Made by a program: the position numbers and the translations under genes
Shown here: positions 46,421 to 61,400 of the stretch, piece after piece
Layout: every line of letters begins with the position of its first letter
Numbering within the stretch: position 1 is the first letter of the stretch
The notes under the pieces: generated by a model
What the model was told of the DNA's origin: nothing
Databases searched by the model: none
What the model saw: only the letters and a program-made list of their open reading frames with translations
Origin: Smittia aterrima
Taxonomy: Eukaryota; Arthropoda; Insecta; Diptera; Chironomidae
Direction: 5' to 3'
Assembly: GCA_033063855.1 (NCBI GenBank)
Contig: CP093831.1
Span: forward strand, 18,786,001 to 18,850,000
DNA length: 64,000 bases

Positions 46421-49400
46421 ATGGATCCAGTCAACGTAATTCGAGCTCCGTCATTGAAACGTGGAAAGCCTGACGAACGTCTTAGCGATCGAGTGAGTAT
46501 ACGCCTAATACGTCAATATAAAATAACGATGAGAGATTGTCGATTCGAAAAATGACAACATTTTAAAGGAGAAGAAATTCAAAAAAAAAAGTGGACTCTC
46601 GTCTAACAAAAAAAGTGAGTTCATGCCTTCGCTTTCGTTCCGGAATTGTCTAACCACAAGGCGACGTTGAAACATTTCGCAAGTCGTTTGTCATCATAGC
46701 AAAGTTTCCACACCATTGATTTACTTTTGAATGAATCAAATAAAGGCGCCAACAGTTAGAATCCTCATCGTGACCTTCATCGAAAGCTAAGTGAACAAAA
46801 TTTTCCGTCATCTCAACTATAAAGTAATTTCTAAATCGGCACAGATGACGACTATTGCTCTCTATTTGCCTCTCTGTATTGGTTTTTCCGACAAGTTATT
46901 ACTTTTTAATGATAACGCGAAATGAGATTTCTGTTTAGGAAATCAGTTTTAACTGAATCAGTAAACGAAGTGGTTTGCGTGTCGAAACAATTAAAAGCGT
47001 TTCGGAAATTACTTCACGTCATAAAATGTCGTACGAGCGATGTGAAAATGTAAGTGGGACTCGACGAGAGCAGAAAAGATTCAATTGTGCAATTCGAAAA
47101 TATGCAGAAAAGACCAAAAGCGAAAGTTTAACTTTTTTGCTTCCTCCAATTGAAGGCGATTTTACTTCGTCTAAAGAAAATAAAGCGGTGACAAATAGTC
47201 AAGCGACGAAAGAACAAACAGGGCCCAACTTGGTTTGCAAACTCTTTTTTCATTGAATAAGATAAGTTTCATGTATTTAACTAGATTTTGTGACAACGAT
47301 AAGATCGAGAGTGTGTACATATTGCCGAGCAAGTAGAAAGATAAACTGTGCAGAAAATATTCACCCAGTGTCTTCGACAATCCGACGTATGGGAAACAGG
47401 GTCGTTGCATTATCCTGCACGTGAAAAATATGAAAATTGTTCTATTTGCTTTTGGAGTTACACAAAGGAATGCGAAAGACATAACAATAGCTTATAATTT
47501 GCAGTGAACTTAAGTTCATTTGTCTGGGGGTGTAATTGATTCAACGCTGAGATTAGCGACGAATGAAAATGCCTTATGACCATGTGCGAAAAAGTTTCAA
47601 CCATCAAGCCAGTGCCTGAGGCACTGTGCCTCTCTCGAAGTTGCTTAGAAAATTCTTATAAACTAATTATGTGCTCTCTAAAATGATTTTAGTAAAATCT
47701 GACAAAAGTATCATAATGGAATTTTAATATCCACCCACACTGCGAATAGTTTTTGATTGAATGAGAATCTTTCATCTTAAGTAGAATCAGGCAAAACTCA
47801 CTTTAAAAAATTTTGGTAATCATCGTCGTCGATAGAGATCGTTGATAAATTCCGTTTTAGTTATGGAAGTGATGACCAGTTACATACAATTTCAAATATT
47901 GCTTTATTGAAAGAAGAGTTTAAGTGATTAACAAAATGACTTGTACGTCTCATCTCAAATATTTAGATTTAATAGTTACCTCTTTCAAGGTCAAGACAAA
48001 AAGCAAAAAGTTGTGAAAAAAATCGAGTCAATATTGAGTTTCGTAATATCTGCTCAAGCAAAAATTTCATTTCGGTTTCTGCGGCAGTTTTTTTCTTGTC
48101 TTCGGTGTATACAACAGATCAAAAATGGCAATTGGCAACAACACAATCGACAGAGCAGTAAACTTTGCTTCCGCAGTGCATTAAATGCTTACTGATTAAT
48201 GATTTAAATATTACGGCCGCACTATGGAAACTTCCACCCGAGAAAAAAAAAGAAATCTTACTATTCAAAAGTTTCTGAACTGCTTTGGTCAATTTATGGC
48301 GTCGACTCTTGTAGCGAAAGAGATGGATAAACCTAAGCTAGACCAACATCTGTCGAGTAAGTCTCATTTCTCAATTAAAATGCTTTATTTGTAGGCTCTC
48401 CCAACTCTCATAATTTTTATTTTGGTGGTTGTCTGCTTGAGTCTTCAGCTGTTTATGTGCTGAGAATACAATTAATTAAGCGATGCTCAATTAAGCGTAT
48501 TGCATTCAAATTCAAGGTATTAGTCGTTTTTTAGCTCCCTTTGTAGGACTGCTGTTATATAAAGTAATGAGTGGTCAGAGCTCTGGTTGAAATCACTTTC
48601 TTGTCATCAAGAAACTGGTCATCACTTCCATAACTAAAACCCAACCGGTCTTATGATTAGTACTTATAAATTTTGTTCTCCAACTGCTTCAAATCTTGTA
48701 TATTGATCAGCCGCTTTGTTGTGACGGTAAATGACGATAAATTCTAATTACCTTGAAGCATCAAGACGTTTGAAGAAGCATCATCCCTGATTTGACACGT
48801 TTCTGTAAATGAATATTTAAAGAGATCTCTTTTAATTCATTGTTCAACACGACTACAGTTGTAGAGAGGCGAGCTTTTCGGTCTTTTATAATTCTGAGAC
48901 GTATGAATATGAATACAGACGGAACTTGAGAGCTTACTTACATACATCAGCGCCACAAATACTCGAAGATTTTATAAGCGAAAATAAAGTAACAACAATA
49001 AATATATGTATGGATTTTCAAGAGAGCCACGCCAGAGCGTTTGAAAGACACGAAACTTGTTTCAGTTTAACGGTTACCTTTGCTTGAGTCTGAAGTCTTC
49101 GCGCGCGAGCTGATATAATAAACCGAAAGTCTTAGAGATTTATTTTAAGAAGAAAGAAAGAAAAATATTTGAATTCGTCATAATTTATGTGTGTGGCAAA
49201 GTGCAATGCATCATTGGTAAATGGGTTAATACTGTTTGAAGAAGTGAAAAGTTGTTGAAGGGAATCAATTAGAAATCGCAAATAAACAAGTGCAGTTGTA
49301 AATATCGTCTCTATCTAAAGTTCAATTTGAAGCCAAGCCTGATATCCAGTCAAAGGAATTCACCTTCGTTTGCGATTGTCGCGTATTTGTGGTGAAATAA

Positions 49401-52400
49401 AGACTAAATCGACATTATGAATTCCATTGTAATAATTCCTTGTTGGAATATTGACAGCGGCATGCCTTTTCAAGTAAACGACTTCAGGATTGAATTTGCT
49501 TTTCTATTAATGGCTTCGTACATGGTCGATCGCTCCTATCACGACAATTTCTATTTTTTTTCCCGTACAGCATCTCAACATATGTTGTTCAGCCCCGAAT
49601 CGTCACGTCTATTCACTCGAAGACGACGCGAAACCGTGTCGTGATCCAAAAATGGTCCGCGGAATCAAGAAAATGGAATTTTTCCTTTACATCGAGTTGA
49701 AGTAATGAAATGAAAAAAAAAGTTTTCTAATTCTCCGACAGTGTTTTTTGTTTTGATTGATCAATAAATCTCCGATTGTGTGCGGTGTATCAATGAAATC
49801 TCTGAAGATATTTACTTTCTCGTTGCTTTTCTTCCAAAAGTAATTCATTCATTCAAAAGCAAGTGAAACTTCCCCAATGTTTAAAGAAAACTATTAGCGA
49901 AGAAATTTGCATTCGCTGTTTTTCTGATTCGATGAAGCATTTTTCATTTGAATTTCTTTTTCTCGCGTTCTGCGAAATTAAAATTATCGAACCATAAAAA
50001 TTGTTGAAATATTTTGGACATGTCGTTCTGGGCTCGCAAATGTAATTAAGAATTGACATAAATTTGCATAATGATGGAGACGTCGAGCAGGAAAGTTTGG
50101 TGACTTAAGACGAAGCAAAAGACGTTTTGACGGGAAATCAGGCTGAGGAGACGTGAAAACACTTGTTTATTTGTTGTATTTAAAAATATAAAAAAAAATG
50201 TTAAATTATTAAACGAAGAGATCAGCAGAACACGCAAACCGGATTTATAAAGTGAACAGAATTGAGATGTGACCTTAGAGATTTTTTTGTAGAATAACAA
50301 AGAAAAAATTCAAAAAAATAAAAACCATCAATGAATTCAAGTGTTCAGAGCTGAGATATGTTCGCCCCGAGAAACTCTTCACCGCCATTGAGTTGCTTCC
50401 CAAACAATGACGATATTGCAGCTCACCAGGTAAAAGAAAGAACAATCGATGACAACTCGTTTCAATACCTTTCAATAGTTTTGTCGCGACGCTGATGTAA
50501 GACGATAGAAGTAGCGATTATGTGACTGGGAGGAAATCCTTGTGTGATTTAAAGTTGTCAGTGAATAAATATAACTAGTTTTCCGGACTACAAAAATCAA
50601 CCAGAATGTCTGACATTTAAAAATATTTTCAAAATATTTCTGCGGAATAAAACGCGAAGAAACAATTTCGATCAAATTGATATGACGGTGAAGAAGATGA
50701 AGAAGAAAACCGACAAGCAACTATTGTTGTAAGAGTTTCTTTCTAATGCTGTTGCAGTAAAAAAAAAGTTTAAGTGAAAGATGATTGCATGATAAAAGCA
50801 CAACACGCCTGAGTTCCAAGAAAGTTGCGCTGGCAAACTTTCTCTCTTTCCAAAACTGGCAGAGTCCGGTGATTTCTAAGGTCTCGGCCTTTAAACGGGT
50901 CTTGAGTGACTTGAGGTGGAAGCCAATTACCAAGTTTCGACTAATAGCATTTCCATGTTAGACAGATTTAGAACGATAGTTCACGCTCTCTCTTCAGCAA
51001 TTCATTCTCATCCATAGACACCGGCAAATAATTGATTTTTTGAGGCCAAAGTCTTAAGATTTTTTCAACTACTTTTGTCTGTCAGTTGATTTATTTCTCT
51101 TGACTTCTATTTGTGAAGCTTCACATAAGCTGTGGCCAATTTCTTACCGCAATTAAAATTTTCTTGCGAGTCGTATATTGGAAAACCCATAAAATCTAAT
51201 AAAGATTTTGCAAAAGAAATTCAAGGTCGAGTAGGATGAAGTTGCGTAGTGTTTCAATTAGTGTGCGCCTCATGAGTTCGTGCCCTTGACACTAACTAAA
51301 TTTCCACACAAAGACACTAATTTTTCGAGTCGAGATGATTATTTGCTAATGACATCACATGACACGAGCGATCCCGAGCGCTCTGTGTTTCTCGATTGTT
51401 TACTCTGCCGTGATGCTAATATTTATACAGGTTTGACTTCCATTTACGAATCGCTTAATCGTGTTTCAAACAGAAATTGATTGTTGACCGCTAGGAATCA
51501 ATTCGAACAAAAGAAGATTTAATAAAATGTATTAGTTTACGAGTCAATTTGCATATTGTTTGGAATGTTTTAGCAAGAAACTTTGTTCATTCCGCCCACG
51601 ATTAACAAAAATACCTCTATAACTGACTAGAATTAGTGGAATTTCCCTTTAAGACATTTGAATTTTCCATCAGGAAGGATTTAAAGATGTTGGAAGCCTT
51701 CGAAAGGAAAAAAAAACTCTACTGCACAAATCAAATAACGAAATCGCCTACGCAAACGAATTAATTTTGCATCTTTGAACTGTTGCGTCGCTGACTCATC
51801 GACCTCGTCAGTTCTGTGTACCTGTCAAGGTGCACCTGGCAGTTCTGTTCACCTGAAATGTGCAGTACTTACTGTAACTTGGTAAAATTCCGACAAAGCT
51901 TTACTCTAAAAACTTTAACAATGAAAGACACAATTTGATGAGTCTCGCTGAATAGGTATTTAGATCAATAAATCAACGTTGGGATTAGTACATACGAGCT
52001 TCAAAAGCATTAAAAATGTTCAATTAATTATCAGCAATATTGAAGTTTATTCCTTTTAAGGAAAGCATGAAGTTGCGCCAACCTGATTTGATTTTTATGT
52101 GCGAGTACTCAGAGGAACGCTATTTGTACATTCCATTTTAATTAGATAATGCGCTGTACTCAAGACAGGTGATCAAGTATCAAGTGGCATTTAGTGAGCA
52201 ATAATATGATTATCTACGGCAGTGAAACGGGATCAGCAAATTGTTGCTCAATGGCGTTCATTTAATGTCGCTAATAAAGCGCTCGCGACTTGAATTTTGA
52301 TTTAAAAAATAATATTTCTTTTGTTTTAATTGAGAAACTTCAACCGCGATTTGTCGCGACGTAGGTTGATGAACTGTAAAATTCGTTTTAGAATTCTCCC

Positions 52401-55400
52401 AACACAGTTTTCTTCATAAATCTATTAATCACTGTAGATTATCGCGACATAGATATTTAACTTCAAATACTATTTAACCGAATTCTCTTTCTAACAATTT
52501 ACAATATTTATTTGCAGATAAAGCTCAAGAAGATAATTGGACTGACAGTTTGTAGCAGTGCCGGCTTAGATGTTTCGCCGACGACTGGCGTACTAGCGTA
52601 TCCAGCCGGGTTAGTTTATGTCTAATATAACTTTGTGCGATAGCGTTAATTGATACTCTGATAACGTTTCAATCGTCAATCGGAAATATAACTGCCACTA
52701 ATAGTTCAGCACTTTACTTACGTTTTTGTTATTATAAGTAAATTTATGGTTGCCAAAATAATAGTAAACTCTGAAACATGTTCATCAATGACTGCTGTGA
52801 TTGAATTTCAAATTTCTTTATTCGATACAAAAAGATTAATTATGAAACAGTTTTTCAGAAACTGGCGACTAGCCGCGCCAAATCAGAAATTTATTGGATG
52901 GCATAAAAAAATTGGAAGCTTAACAGTGATTTTTGAGATAGTTTTCAATTCAATGTCGCGAAAAGCCAATTGATTAATTAAATTTTAACGCTATACAGAA
53001 AAGAAAACCTACACGAAGACAATGAAGTTGTAATCAATCATTATTCCTAATGATGACTATCGTTCATTTCTCTGACATCATTTCCTCGAATTCGAAGTGT
53101 TGTTTCTTTTTTAAGCACATCTCGCGCGCTCTTGAATCGCCGCAGACTAATTTACATATTATTTTGTGCGTTCAAAAGCAGAGCGCGACGATGAATGAAT
53201 CCACTCGTGTCACCTTGATAATCATTCTCTGTTCACACACAATCATCGCGAATGGCGCAAAACGTCTATTTAATATCTCAAAGAGATCGATTCATCAATA
53301 TAAACTACAAGCATTCGCCATCAAATTTGGATTTGTTTTGTTTCATATCAGAATAAGCCAGAATATTTAAAATTAGTTTTTAAAAGAAGTTGCAGTCTCT
53401 CAACCTACGCTCTCGTACGAAATTGTCTTTTATTTGGGCGGTCGTTTGTCGCTAATCCAAGTGGAAAATTTACATTATGATTAATCATTTGACGTTTTAC
53501 AGATGCACCGTGGTGCTTTTCAACTCAAAGAAGCTCAGTCAGTCTTATTTGCTGAACACGTCTCGAAAAGCTATTACAGCTGTTGCTTACTCGCAATGCG
53601 GCCGGTATTTAGCGACTGGCGAATGCGGAATTAATCCTACTATCAAGGTCTGGGAATTGGATCTTTCACCCGGTAATGAAACCAACTGCGGCGGTACCGT
53701 TATTGCTGAATTCAGCGGGCACAAATATGCAGTCAATTGTGTTGTAAGTCAAGTCATGGCCACGCACGTCCCTTTAAATAGGTCAACGCAGTATTAAATT
53801 TTCTTTTCTTATTATCTCACTTAGGCTTTTTCGCCGACCGGTAAATATCTCGTGTCTGTGGGCTCACAACATGACAACATTGTCAATGTTTTTGATTGGA
53901 AGTCGAACCTCAAGATTGCGTCGAACAAAGTCAGTGCCAAAGTCGTCGCTGTTTCTTTCAGCGAGGACGGGAATTATTTCGTTACGGTTGGCAATCGCCA
54001 TGTAAAGTACTGGTATCTTGAGGGAGGAAGAAAGTATAAAGAGCCGATTCCTCTGATGGGTCGAAGTGCCATATTGGGTGAGCTACGCAACAATGATTTC
54101 TGCGCCGTAGCCTGTGGAAAGGGCGACATGATCGACAGCACCTATGCAATTACCCGCAATGGACACCTCGTCGAGTTCAACTCAAGGCGGCTTCTCGACA
54201 AGTGGGTCATGTGTCGAACTACGACTGCCAACTGTATGGTTGCTTCTGCCAAATTTATTTTCGTTGGGTGTGGCGATGCCATTATCAGGTAAATTTCTTG
54301 TTAAGTGCCTTACAAATTTACACGGTGTGACGTTTAACTCTCTTATCTCTTTAGAGTCTTTAATGCTGAAACATTAGAATACATAACGACCCTGCCTCGA
54401 ACACATTACCTCGGCGTTGATGTTTCTCAAGGCGTCCAAATTAGTCACATGATGTCAGCTCCACCTGCGTCCAAATATCCCGATACTATCGCCATAGTGT
54501 TCGATGAGTCGCGATCAAAAGTCAGTTGCGTTTATAACGATCACAGCCTGTACATTTGGGATTTGAGAGACATTAGAAGAGTTGGTAAGAGCCACTCATT
54601 CCTTTATCACTCGGCTTGCATTTGGGGCGTCGAGACCGTGCCATCCAACTTTCTTCGAAATGAAAGCATTCAAAGCAATTTGCCGTCTGATTGCTTAGTC
54701 ACCTGCTCTTCAGACGACACAATCCGATTTTGGGGTCTCGACGATTGTGAGACGAACGATGTTTTCCGAAAGAACATTTACAGCAAAGACCTTTTAAAGG
54801 TTCTTTATATCGACAGTGAACTTAACTTTATTAAAGATATGGATAATCCTACGCAAAGCAATGAAAAGTCTTCGAGCTATGATGGACGAAATGGCGTTCG
54901 TTGCATCAAGATAAGTGCAGAGAATGATCAACTAGCGACAGGCGATCGAAGCGGAAATATACGAATATACGATCTCAAAACAATGAAACAAATTCAAGCA
55001 ATCGAGGCGCATGACTCTGAAGTTCTCTGCCTCGAGTACACCAATGATAAAATCGAGAAACGTCTTCTGGCTAGTGCTAGTCGCGATCGTCTCATTCACG
55101 TTTTTGATGTTGAGAACAACTATCGCATTCTTCAGACACTTGACGATCATTCGAGCAGCATCACATCAGTCAAGTTTATCGGCAGCGGTCTCACATTCCA
55201 AATGATTTCTTGCGGCGCTGACAAATCAATTATTTTCCGCAACTATCAAAACAATCAATTCACGAGAGGAAATAATTGTTCAGGAAAAAACACTCTTTAC
55301 GATATGGAGGTCGATAGCACTGCAAAGCACATTCTTACTGCTTGTCAAGATCGAAATATTCGAGTCTACGGAACACAAAATGCTAAGCACACAAAAACAT

Positions 55401-58400
55401 TCAAAGGATCGCATTCTGATGAAGGAACGTTGATTAAGTTGAGTTTAGATCTGAGTGGAATTTACATCGCTACATCGTGCACAGACAAAACGTTGAGTGT
55501 ATACGATTATTACTCGAACGAATGTATGGCAAAGATGTATGGACATAGCGAGCTCGTGACAGGCTTGAAATTCACTAATGATTGCAAACATCTAATATCA
55601 GCGAGCGGTGATGGCTGTATTTTCGTGTGGCAAGTTCCTCACGATATGATTGTCACGATGCAAGCAAGACTTAGTCAACAAGCAATGCGATCAGGACATG
55701 CGCCAACTATTCCAAGACAAATTCCAAACCCTTTCACTGGAAATTTAGTACCGGAGCAAACCTTTGGATCACCACCTGTGTGGATTGAAGAGCCCACCAC
55801 ACCAAATTATAGATTATCAGAGGTTGGGCAGTTGCCAATGTGGGCGAAAAAGAAACCTGAAGACTCAAGTTCACCTCTAATGGGATCGAGCCCTAATCAG
55901 AACCAAGTACGTTTTCATTACTTTAATTTTTAAAATGAAGCTTATCGCTTATTACTTACAGATTAACAATCAAAAGCCTAGAGGAAAGTGGGCGCAGCGA
56001 GGTCAATTTGACGCTGAGACACTCGACTTGAGAAGCATAGTTGACACACCGAACGTAACCGCCCAAACAACCAATAATATTTTGATAAGCAATAACACGC
56101 CGACTTCTGGTTACAACAGTGGAAGTTCAAAAGATGTTTATAGTAATTATCTCAGTGAAGATAGTTCGATCGATAGTGGAATGGAGAATCGACGAGATCA
56201 TCAATTCTTAGCACCGAAGGCTGTGCTTGATCATAATAAACTTCACAGTCTGAATTCGGAATCTAACACAGAGCATGATGGAGACATCGAAGACATTTCT
56301 GATGGCGAACGAACTAGTTCAGATCATGGAATGCTTTATTATCCGACTACATTAGCAACGACACCCACGTAAGAAATATTTTCTATTTCTTGTCACCAAA
56401 TAAATGAAACTAAAAGTTATTAATATGTACATGTCATCAACAGAGATTTTAAAGTAAACGAGATGAAAGAGGACGAATTAAGGAAATCGATAAGGCGAGA
56501 AAAACTTCAAAAGCAAGGTCTGAGCGTAAGTCAAATTATAACGGCCACAGCCTCTGCTGGAACAGGAACATCAGACGACGAAGATGATGCTTCAACTCCT
56601 AGCGGTGATAACGCTGAAAGATCCCTCGCTTCAACTCTTGGTGGAAGTTCAGAATCGATTCCTCATCCCTCAACATTCCTTCAAGTCGCTCTCGATGGGC
56701 CAGATTTGGGTCGTGACAAGGAAAGAGGTTTGTTCACTAACTTCTCTTCGATAAGGAAACCCTAACTTTAATATATATTTACAAGGTCGTAAAAGTCTCA
56801 GCGCGATGCACAACATTGACAACAAGACATCGACTATTTCCAAGTCTTACACTAATAGCAAGAAAGAAGAACTACTGAAAGTGATCAATGAGGCCAAACA
56901 AAAGCTAGAAAATGTAAGTTTACACTTCTGAGTATTTGGGATTATTGGTTAAAGAATTTTCGAAGAAAAACGTTTTTAATAGATGCCGACGAATTGATAT
57001 TTAAAATATATTTTTCAACACATTCATGACTTCTCGCATACTTTCGTCCCACGGGAATGCGGTTCATTTGGTTGACAATTTTTTTCCCTCTCTCTTTCTC
57101 TTAAAGATCCAAGATATTTTTGTTTAGTTTTACATTTTTATCCATGAACATCAATTCATATTTTTAGGAAGTTACGATTCATAACCGCAACGTAAGAAAT
57201 TCAAATAATAGTCGAATTAAGGTGAGGAATTGGTAGTCGGCCACCTTCTCTTCCTTTTCTTTTTGTTCTTTCCACTTTGCAAAATCGTTCAAAGCCATAT
57301 TAGTTATTGTTGATTAATCTAAACAACAGTGCAAAAAATGTCTATAACACAAAGCTTTGTATACTTTTATTTTTTTATTCACTAATCACTACAACAAGCG
57401 GACTTGGTTGATCCACTTAGTCGATATCGTTTATCAAAAATTCGAATTGACTTTGAAGCACCGCAATTGAAGGATTACATATGTGTACAAAGTGTACTAA
57501 AGACTAAAACATTTCGAGTCAAAAACTGTCATTCGTAAAATTTGTTTAACACTAAAAAAAATTGAAACATAAAATGAGATTTATGGAATTGTTTAATCAC
57601 AAAAATTTGAAATGAAACTTTTATTGATTTCGCATTTTTGACCTATTCACAGGTTGGTTATAAATCAAGCCTACGTGCTAGTCAAAGTATCTCAGATTTA
57701 AGCCATGTCAATGTTGATGCAAGGACTCGATTGCTTCGTGGAGTTGTCGGTAAGTTTAAGCAAACTTATAATAAATAATTACATGCTGATTTCTTTTGTT
57801 TTTGGTTTTATTCGCTTTTCTGTTTGTGAAATTTTTATTTCGTGTTTAGTTTGTTCTGGGGATCGTTCATCAATGATGTAACTTTTATCACCTCTAAATC
57901 CTAAACTCGCTGGCTCCCTTGATACAATCACTCACAAACAGCTTGTAAAATCTCCCCGCAATCAATAAACTTTCCGTTACGTATTTTACGGACGATCCCC
58001 TATTGTTATTCATTAACAAACCTTATCAAGGTTTCTTCTTATTCATTTCGTAAATAAATTTTTTGAGTTCGATCTGTAATCAAACGTCGTCAGCACGTGA
58101 CAAAGCTCACAGTAAGTTTTGAAGTATGTTAGTGCTAATATTATCGATCCTCACATCTCATGAATTAATGTTGATAAAGATATCGTTTCATTAATCAAGT
58201 GTCAAAGTTTATCAAAATTTTCGTTCTTTTCTCTTTCTTTCTCAATGCTGCTTAATAAAACTAACTAAAATTGACAAAAATACCTAAACTCAAAATATAA
58301 AATACAAGGAGAAGAAGTAAACACATCAAACGTGCCAACATCAACTGCACACGCCCACGAGCACCATAATTTCTATAATTGTGCAGCACCAAAAGCCAAA

Positions 58401-61400
58401 ATCGCACACAATTGCCATATAATTCGTCAAATTCAAAGCGATTATCCACCGTATCCTAGTCAATTGGGCTGTTACTTTAATGCTTCGTCAGCTAATGCTT
58501 CGCCACAACATAGACCAACACAATTGACGGTGCAAACCGATGTGCCAACTCACTTGCCACCAGATAAATTTAGGAAGCATCCGGGTATCTTGAAAAATTA
58601 TAAATCCTGTCCCGTATCGCCAGTACATGAGGAGCTTGACTGGGCTGCGGTTCATGATCGTGCAAATCAAACCAAATTTAGTGATTCAAAATCAAAGCGA
58701 CACACTCTTTATAGTGATGATGCACAAACTGTGATGATGCTCGATATGATTCAGAACATATCTTTAGATACAGAACGAATGATTTCTGAAATTACTTTGA
58801 AATACGGAGATTTAAATGAGTTTAACATGCCAGATGAGGAGAAAGCAATACAGAAACTTGATCCTGCACATAAATTTACTGCCACTAAAGAAAAGCATGA
58901 ACATGACTTTCTATCAGACGAAGATGGAAATTTTAGTTCAGATTCACTGGAAGATTGTAGTCTCGACTTAGATTGTGATCGAAAGGATAAAGTTCTCTAT
59001 TCTACAAAAAAGAAGAAAGGATCTTGCAAGAAACATGCGAAGAAACTTATCGGTGCGCCTCCGAAACGATCAGTTTCAGAATATTTTATTTACGAAGATT
59101 ATTTTACGAATGCTGAAATCAATCGAAAAGTTTCATTGTCAGATATTCTCAATGTAGATCCGACTGAGAAATGCAAAGAACAAAAGTTCCTTGAAACTCA
59201 GCGACACTCGAGTGCAAGTTTTTTTCTTGGCCATTATCCCGATAGAAAAAGCCAGGAAAGCGTTTTGTCCGATGACTTCGGTGGTGACGGAATCAGCTTT
59301 TGCAATAGCATGGAGTCGATTTTATCAGACGATTCCGAATGTAAGAGCGCTCCACTTGAAGCATTATTCGAAAGGGGAAGACTTGGACAAAAGAACATTG
59401 GAAACAGATTTGAAACGAATAACTCAAAATCTTATGGCTCAAGCCCAAATTCTAATCCAGTCGGCTTTGATTACTACATGCAAAATCGCTATCAAGATGG
59501 AGTCAAGAGCGACATTTCCAATTACGGATTCGATAGTTTGGATGGTCGTAGTTTCAAAGTTCTTGGATCTAGCAAATTAAATCACCGTGCTATTCCGACT
59601 TCATTCAGTGTTCCCTATTTTGGTGAAGATTCACTTGATTGCTATGAAGAAGATTTTATTCCATCAATGAATTCAAAGACAGCACAATACAATATGAATC
59701 TAAACAAAAGTTTAGGTAAAGACTTTGCTAATCAAAGAAAGCAACAAGGAATTCATTGTGTCACGAGTCATCCAAAACCAATAATTCGTTCAGATATCTT
59801 TGCTGATGCTGCAGTCAGCAATGGCCATTCGTCAATCGTTATGAAAAAGTCTTGCAGTTTCGAGATCGATATGGGCAACGGTCAAAGAAAAATTATCCAA
59901 AACTCAAAGAAGTTCGAACAGAATCTTCAGAGATTTGAAAAAGATCGACGAGATCAGCGAGAACAAAAGAAGAAACTGCAGAAAAGTGATTTCAACCTCG
60001 AAATGGATTATGTTCCGCACAAACCTCCACCGGCTCGATCATCAAGCATGAAGGGTCGAGGAAAGGCGAAGAGTAAGGATAAGTTCAACACGATTAGTTG
60101 TTCACTGACTTCAAATTCCCTCTCACAATCACAAGGAACTCGTGATTTCGTAAATCGTGACTACATAAACAAATCGAGAAAGAGTCTACGAAGTGATGAA
60201 AAGTCTTTTGAGATTTATATTGCTGAGAAAGGAATTAGTGAAGACGACAACATGAACAGCTTAGACTCTTTGGAGCATCGAAAACCAAAATACAATTTTG
60301 AAAACTCGGTTGACTCTCTTGATGCTCATTCCTTAACAACAAATATTCAAAATCAAGAAATTTCTCAAATGATGGACATGCGTTTTATTACGCCATCCGA
60401 TCTGGGAAAGTTTCGTGATATCGAAAGAAAGATTGACGTGATCAATAAGCTCGTTGAACTTGAGGAGAAGAAATTGGAACAGGAGAGAGTTCGACGTGAG
60501 AATCGAATAAAACCACTCTTTAATGGAAATACAAAAGAAAGAGGTTTTGTGAAGCATTTAACAAAAAACTTTGACATGCTTGCACAATCAGGACATGTCA
60601 ACATTGCTAATTGGTGCATTAGTACTTCGAATAGCAGTGGAATGAAACGAAACTTTAGCCTCCCCGACGTTCTTGAAGGTGCAAAATTTCAAACATTTGA
60701 GATCGATGACATTGATGATCAAAAAATGGCATTTTATGATACGTCAAGCATGAAGCTTTACGATTTCGAGGACGATTACGAAGCTGTCGGTGAAGGTGTG
60801 GAGATTGGTCTTCGAGTTTCTAAATTTTGTATCTCATGAGCATGATTTAACATTCGTGAAAATTTGTGGCTGATCAAAAACTCCGATGCATGAACACAAA
60901 AGCTTTTAAAATCAACTTGAGTGAATACTATGTTTTTAACATCTAATCAGTTTTTAATGTTGCTTGATCTGGGTCAAAAACTAACAGAAAAATGGTGTTG
61001 ATCTTTGGATTAGCATTTGCTTTTTATTTTTGGCACAATTTATTTCTTTTAATAAAACAAACCATTTCTTTTAATAGAAATCTTCTTCTAATTCATGAAA
61101 CTTTTCAAATCTTGTAAAGTTTGGCTTATTCAGCTCGTTCTCATGTTTTTCTTTTACCGTTTTTATCATTTCATGTTGCTCCGACACGATTGTTTTCTTT
61201 GTGTTATTTTGGACATTTATCGTTGTTGTTTGAAGGCAATAAAGTATTTTTGCCCGATGATGACGAAAACGAGTCATCAATAAGGCGAGCTTGTTCACTT
61301 AGCGACTTAAGTATGGGAAAAGGTAAATTTTATTTGTCTATACCTTTACACAATTCACGTTGCAGAACCAAGCTTAACTGTAATTTTTGACATTAAGCAT

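Noticed and set aside
46975..47256. 93-codon frame inside WDR62 intron 1 as a nested gene
   Set aside because: Composition resembles translated non-coding DNA and no motif is visible.
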